9,695 nt of DNA from Hydrogenothermaceae bacterium (GTDB taxonomy: Bacteria > Aquificota > Aquificia > Aquificales > Hydrogenothermaceae), in NCBI GenBank assembly GCA_012961365.1, contig DTZN01000280.1, positions 1-9,695 of the forward strand, read 5' to 3'. Below the pieces are notes generated by a model. It ran no database searches, was not told the origin of the DNA, and saw only the letters and a list, made by a program, of their open reading frames with translations. The stretch's first letter is position 1; the number at the start of each line of letters is the position of its first letter. Below, piece after piece: positions 7,307-9,695 of this stretch. Made by a program: the position numbers and the translations under genes.

Positions 7307-8851
7307 TTAGTTAATTATTCTTTTTATTATTGTTATTTTATCACCGATATGTATTACATTTGAAGATAATTTATTCCATTTTTTAAGTTGTTTTACACTT
7401 ACACCAAATTTTTTAGCAATTTTTATTAAAGTATCACCTTTTTTAACTTTATAGAATATATATTTATATTTTGGTTTTCTCTTTTTAACCTTTTTCTTTA
7501 AATATGAAATATTTCTTTTTATAAACTTTTGAGATAGATTTTTATTAAATACCTTTTTATAAATAACTAATTTTTGATTGGGTAATATGTAATTTTTTAT
7601 TTTGTTCCACCTTTTTAGATTTTTTATAGATACTCCAAATTTCCTAGCAATTTTTGCAAGTGTATCTCCTTTTTTTACACGGTAAATAATACCTTTTTCT
7701 GTATATAAGATATCCTCTGTTAAGTCTATAATTTCATCAGAGTATAATGGATAAGCTTCTATATATGTTGGAACTTTTATATAAGTATTAGCAATAATCC
7801 AACCTTTATCTAGATTATTTATTTTTTTCAAATAAGAAACCGTTGTATTAAACTTTTTGGCAATTTTTATTAATGTATCTCCTTTTTGGACTTTATATTC
7901 TCCAATGGCTTTATATTTTTCTGTTTGCATTTCTTCTAATATAAAGGCAAGGGTTTTACCATACCCACGAGGGACATAAACGTTATAAATTCCTTCTTTA
8001 GGAGGAGTTTTTTCCTTTAACAAATGAGGATTTAATTTTATAAGATTTTCATAAGGCAATTTTAATAAAACTGATACAAGTTCTAAAGATACAGGCTTAT
8101 TGATTTTTACTATATCAAAGTTTAAAGTGGAATAATCAAAATTTTCTTCTTTTAGTATATTTTTTACAACAGAAACAGTTGCTATAAAATTAGGAACGTA
8201 ATTTCTTGTTTCCCTTGGTAAATAACTATTTATATCCCAAAAATTTGTTCCACCATATTTATTTATTCGTCTTATTATGTTTCCTTCTCCGATATTATAA
8301 CTTGCTAAAGCTAAAAACCAATCATCAAAAATAAGGTATAAGTCTTTTAGATACAAAGCTGCTGCAATAGTAGATTTTTCTACATCAAATCTTTCATCTA
8401 TCCATTTATTTATTTCAAGACCATACATTCTCCCTGTCTGTGGCATAAATTGCCACAGTCCTGCCGCTCCTGCAGGGGATTTAGCTTTTATATTAAAGTG
8501 GCTTTCTATAATAGGAAGAAATATTAAATCGTCTGGTAGGTTATATTGGTCGAAAATCTGTTTTATTAAAGGTATGTATATTTTTCCGTTTTCTAGATAT
8601 TTTTTTATTTTTTTCTTTAAAAATTTGTTATAAATCTGTATTCTTTTTTTAACTTCTGCTACTTCTGCAGGGGTAAGTTTTAAAGAAAGTTTTGTTTTAT
8701 AATCTGATTGAAATTTTAAGATTTCTGGAGAACTAGAAACAACAATATTTACTAATAAAGATATATCTTCTGTTGATAGTTCTTTATAACTTTCATTATG
8801 TGCAAAAGCTAAATAAAAAAAAGTTAAAACTATATAAATTAACCTTTTCAT
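7307..8851 (-). CDS. mltD: MltD-like lytic transglycosylase with three LysM domains
   Basis: This periplasmic enzyme cleaves glycan strands of peptidoglycan with 1,6-anhydro end formation. A signal peptide (1-17, hydrophobic FFYLAFA) ends at an Ala-x-Ala site before His18. No lipobox Cys is present, unlike E. coli MltD. The SLT domain (about 95-205) shows the catalytic Glu116 in IESHFN, GLWQFMPQTGRMYG (131-144) and ASYNIGEG (183-190). Three LysM domains follow at about 318-361, 388-431 and 466-509, each with the (V)xKGDTLxKIAxKF core, and should bind GlcNAc-containing glycan. The 432-463 linker is very Lys/Arg-rich. The ATG at 8851 is fixed by the signal peptide but lacks a Shine-Dalgarno at normal distance: the nearest, AAAGGG at 8873-8878, is 21 bases upstream. 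The stop overlaps the ribosome site of the PsiE-like gene. MltD is the closest family by architecture, but the exact name is not certain. Confidence 0.93.
   Translation of the reverse strand: MKRLIYIVLTFFYLAFAHNESYKELSTEDISLLVNIVVSSSPEILKFQSDYKTKLSLKLTPAEVAEVKKRIQIYNKFLKKKIKKYLENGKIYIPLIKQIFDQYNLPDDLIFLPIIESHFNIKAKSPAGAAGLWQFMPQTGRMYGLEINKWIDERFDVEKSTIAAALYLKDLYLIFDDWFLALASYNIGEGNIIRRINKYGGTNFWDINSYLPRETRNYVPNFIATVSVVKNILKEENFDYSTLNFDIVKINKPVSLELVSVLLKLPYENLIKLNPHLLKEKTPPKEGIYNVYVPRGYGKTLAFILEEMQTEKYKAIGEYKVQKGDTLIKIAKKFNTTVSYLKKINNLDKGWIIANTYIKVPTYIEAYPLYSDEIIDLTEDILYTEKGIIYRVKKGDTLAKIARKFGVSIKNLKRWNKIKNYILPNQKLVIYKKVFNKNLSQKFIKRNISYLKKKVKKRKPKYKYIFYKVKKGDTLIKIAKKFGVSVKQLKKWNKLSSNVIHIGDKITIIKRIIN
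7325..7900 (-). repeat. Three LysM-coding repeat units in the mltD-like gene
   Basis: Three units of about 132 bases lie at 7769-7900 (LysM1), 7559-7690 (LysM2) and 7325-7456 (LysM3). The repeat is visible at the DNA level as well as in protein: a GCAATTTTT core on the + strand recurs at 7416, 7647 and 7860, followed each time by a GTATC(A/T)CCTTTTT block. Units 2 and 3 are the most similar, sharing the KKGDTL, KIA(R/K)KFGVS and LK(R/K)WNK blocks. Spacing is uneven because the linkers differ. Confidence 0.85.
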
Positions 8852-8867
8852 ACAAAAAATTAATCAT
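8796..8867 (-). other. Possible 23-codon leader ORF overlapping the mltD start
   Basis: An ATG at 8867 lies 5 bases after AAAGGG (8873-8878), a better-placed ribosome site than any in front of the mltD ATG. Its frame is +1 relative to mltD and runs 23 codons to a TAA at 8796-8798, ending inside the mltD signal-peptide codons. The peptide is Phe-rich and hydrophobic by chance of frame. It may be a leader that feeds ribosomes to mltD, or it may be accidental and the AAAGGG may simply act at a long distance. Confidence 0.2.
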
Positions 8868-8901
8868 AAAATCCCTTTAAATTCAATGATAAAATTAAAA
8901 A

Positions 8902-9093
8902 CTATTTTTGGTCATCTATTATTTTAAACTCTAAAATTCTTTTTCCACATTTTGGGCAGTTTGTGTCTAAAATACCAATGGAATTTCCAATTAGTATTGT
9001 TTCTTCTCCTTCGTATCCACACTTGCATTTAAATTTAGCATTTTCAAATCTTATATTAGGCTCCTTTTTTATTTTTTCTTTTTGGATAGTCAT
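8902..9093 (-). CDS. Small zinc-ribbon protein of unknown function
   Basis: This 63-residue protein has one Cys-x-Cys-Gly knuckle (Cys23, Cys25) and one Cys-Pro-x-Cys-Gly knuckle (Cys46, Cys49), about 20 residues apart. That spacing is typical of a treble-clef or rubredoxin-like zinc ribbon with a beta-hairpin between. The N-terminal 20 residues are Lys/Glu-rich and probably flexible. There is no other domain, signal peptide or membrane segment, so it is cytoplasmic. The ATG at 9093 has a strong GGAGGG at 9099-9104, 5 bases upstream. The coding strand faces the same way as the mltD-psiE-mfd genes, with a 50-base gap to mltD, so it may lead that operon. No promoter stands out clearly: a TATAAT directly before the ribosome site is too close to serve. 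Function cannot be assigned from the sequence. Nucleic-acid or protein binding are both possible. Confidence 0.8.
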   Translation of the reverse strand: MTIQKEKIKKEPNIRFENAKFKCKCGYEGEETILIGNSIGILDTNCPKCGKRILEFKIIDDQK

Positions 9094-9246
9094 ATTTTCC
9101 CTCCATTATAATTTATTTACATTTTTAAATTTATTACTGTTTTTTTCTTATCTATGAGGAAAGTCATAAATTTTATATTAGCTTACTAAAATTAAATAAT
9201 AAAGTTGTTATAATAATTCTAATCTTGCTTAATTGAAAATAAAAGT

Positions 9247-9273
9247 TAAAATTAAAATAAAAAATGACGAAAA
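9247..9273 (+). promoter_or_regulatory. Candidate FliA (sigma-28) promoter
   Basis: In the 227-base divergent spacer (9094-9320), TAAA at 9247-9250 is followed after exactly 15 bases by GACGAAAA at 9266-9273. The sigma-28 consensus is TAAA-N15-GCCGATAA, so the match is 4/4 and 6/8. The GACG core is one of very few G/C patches in this AT-rich spacer. Transcription would begin about 40 bases before the ATG at 9321. Such TAAA elements are common in AT-rich DNA, so the call rests on the -10 half and on the chemotaxis-like nature of the gene. No other clear element was seen in the spacer. Confidence 0.3.
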
Positions 9274-9320
9274 TTTAGTAAAGAGTATTTTTTTAAACTG
9301 TAATAAGTGGAGGTTCTAAA

Positions 9321-9695
9321 ATGTTAAGTTTTTTTGAGAAAAATGAAAAAATTAAAGAAGAAGTTTATGTAAAAGAAAAAGATTTTTATTTAAACAGGAT
9401 AAAAAACTTCTCCCCTAAAATTGCAAAAAGTATTTATCATAGTTCTTTAATATCTGGAGAAGGGTTTAAGATAAAAAATAGAATATCTCTATACAATAAA
9501 AAAATATCAGGAATAAATAATGAAGCAGATAATGTTTTAGAAGCTTTAGGTAAGTTAAAAAATAGTATAAATGAAATTTATAAATTTCAAAACTCTTTAC
9601 ATGGCATAGTTGACAAAGGAAACATATCAGTAGAAGAGACTATAGAAAATATCAATTTTGCAGAAGAAGTTATGAACAAACTTGCAGATTCTACA
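9321..9695 (+). CDS. Partial soluble coiled-coil protein, possible chemotaxis transducer
   Basis: The frame is open from the ATG at 9321 to the end of the window: 125 codons, 3' end missing. GTGGAGGT at 9307-9314 is an excellent ribosome site 6 bases before the start. There is no hydrophobic stretch long enough for a membrane helix, so the visible part is cytoplasmic. From about residue 50 the sequence is helical with heptad-like spacing of Ile, Leu and Val (for example NVLEALGKLKNSINEI), and it ends in an acidic VEETIENINFAEEVMNKL segment. That style recalls the N-terminal helix of methyl-accepting chemotaxis protein signalling domains, particularly soluble transducers without HAMP or membrane segments. 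The diagnostic hairpin tip lies beyond the window, so the identity is inference. Any other long coiled-coil protein remains possible. Confidence 0.75.
   Translation, partial: MLSFFEKNEKIKEEVYVKEKDFYLNRIKNFSPKIAKSIYHSSLISGEGFKIKNRISLYNKKISGINNEADNVLEALGKLKNSINEIYKFQNSLHGIVDKGNISVEETIENINFAEEVMNKLADST

Noticed and set aside
9105..9110. Perfect TATAAT on the - strand before the zinc-ribbon gene
   Set aside because: Transcription from it would start inside or after the GGAGGG ribosome site, so it cannot drive a transcript that uses that site.
8963..9157. Open frame on the + strand across the zinc-ribbon gene
   Set aside because: It is the reverse of the zinc-ribbon codons plus AT-rich spacer, giving a hydrophobic low-complexity translation. 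The opposite strand has Cys knuckles and a strong ribosome site.
9169..9193. Inverted repeat AATTTTA/TAAAATT in the divergent spacer, and a TTACTAAA (9183-9190) and TTTAGTAA (9273-9280) pair
   Set aside because: All-A/T or near all-A/T arms of 7-8 bases are expected by chance in such DNA. There is no stable hairpin and no flanking operator symmetry.
1..9695. Defence system, mobile element, CRISPR array or RNA gene
   Set aside because: No transposase, integrase, nuclease cassette, spaced direct repeats, tRNA cloverleaf or rRNA-like GC-rich block was found. Apart from the spacers described, the window is filled by ordinary coding genes.

Overview
This window comes from a strongly AT-rich bacterial chromosome. 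Arg is almost always AGA, and there are long A and T runs even inside genes. The DnaE protein closely resembles, from memory, the replicative polymerase of Aquifex in length, motif wording and domain order. I therefore infer a member of the Aquificota, most likely a low-GC Hydrogenothermaceae such as Sulfurihydrogenibium. No database search was possible, so the genus is a guess.

Layout. Bases 1-119 are a leader with at most a weak promoter. On the + strand, dnaE (120-3623) is followed by a small four-helix membrane protein of unknown function (3616-4077), which starts at a TTG inside the last codons of dnaE. This pair runs head-on into a four-gene cluster on the - strand. Read in its own direction, that cluster is a small zinc-ribbon protein (9093-8902), an MltD-like lytic transglycosylase with three LysM domains (8851-7307), a PsiE-family membrane protein (7299-6772) and mfd, the transcription-repair coupling factor (6809-4080). 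Gaps in the cluster are 50, 7 and minus 38 bases, which suggests one operon at least from mltD onward. The two converging units are separated by only 2 bases between stop codons. A 227-base AT-rich divergent spacer (9094-9320) separates the cluster from a rightward gene cut off by the window end. Its product is a soluble, coiled-coil-rich protein that may be a methyl-accepting chemotaxis-type transducer.

How the genes fit together. Two large genes serve DNA maintenance: chromosome replication (DnaE) and repair of transcribed strands (Mfd). Two others serve the cell envelope: peptidoglycan cleavage (MltD) and a membrane protein of unclear role (PsiE). The clustering looks like the loose housekeeping operons of compact thermophile genomes rather than a dedicated pathway.

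I saw no CRISPR array, insertion sequence, tRNA, rRNA, prophage or defence cassette, and I do not think the window hides a new multi-gene system. The best leads are a compact Mfd that seems to lack domain D3 and has changed UvrA-contact residues, a DnaE whose PHP domain keeps an apparently complete metal site, two overlapping TTG starts, a possible FliA-type promoter before the truncated gene, and an 11-base pure G/C island in the DnaE active-site region.
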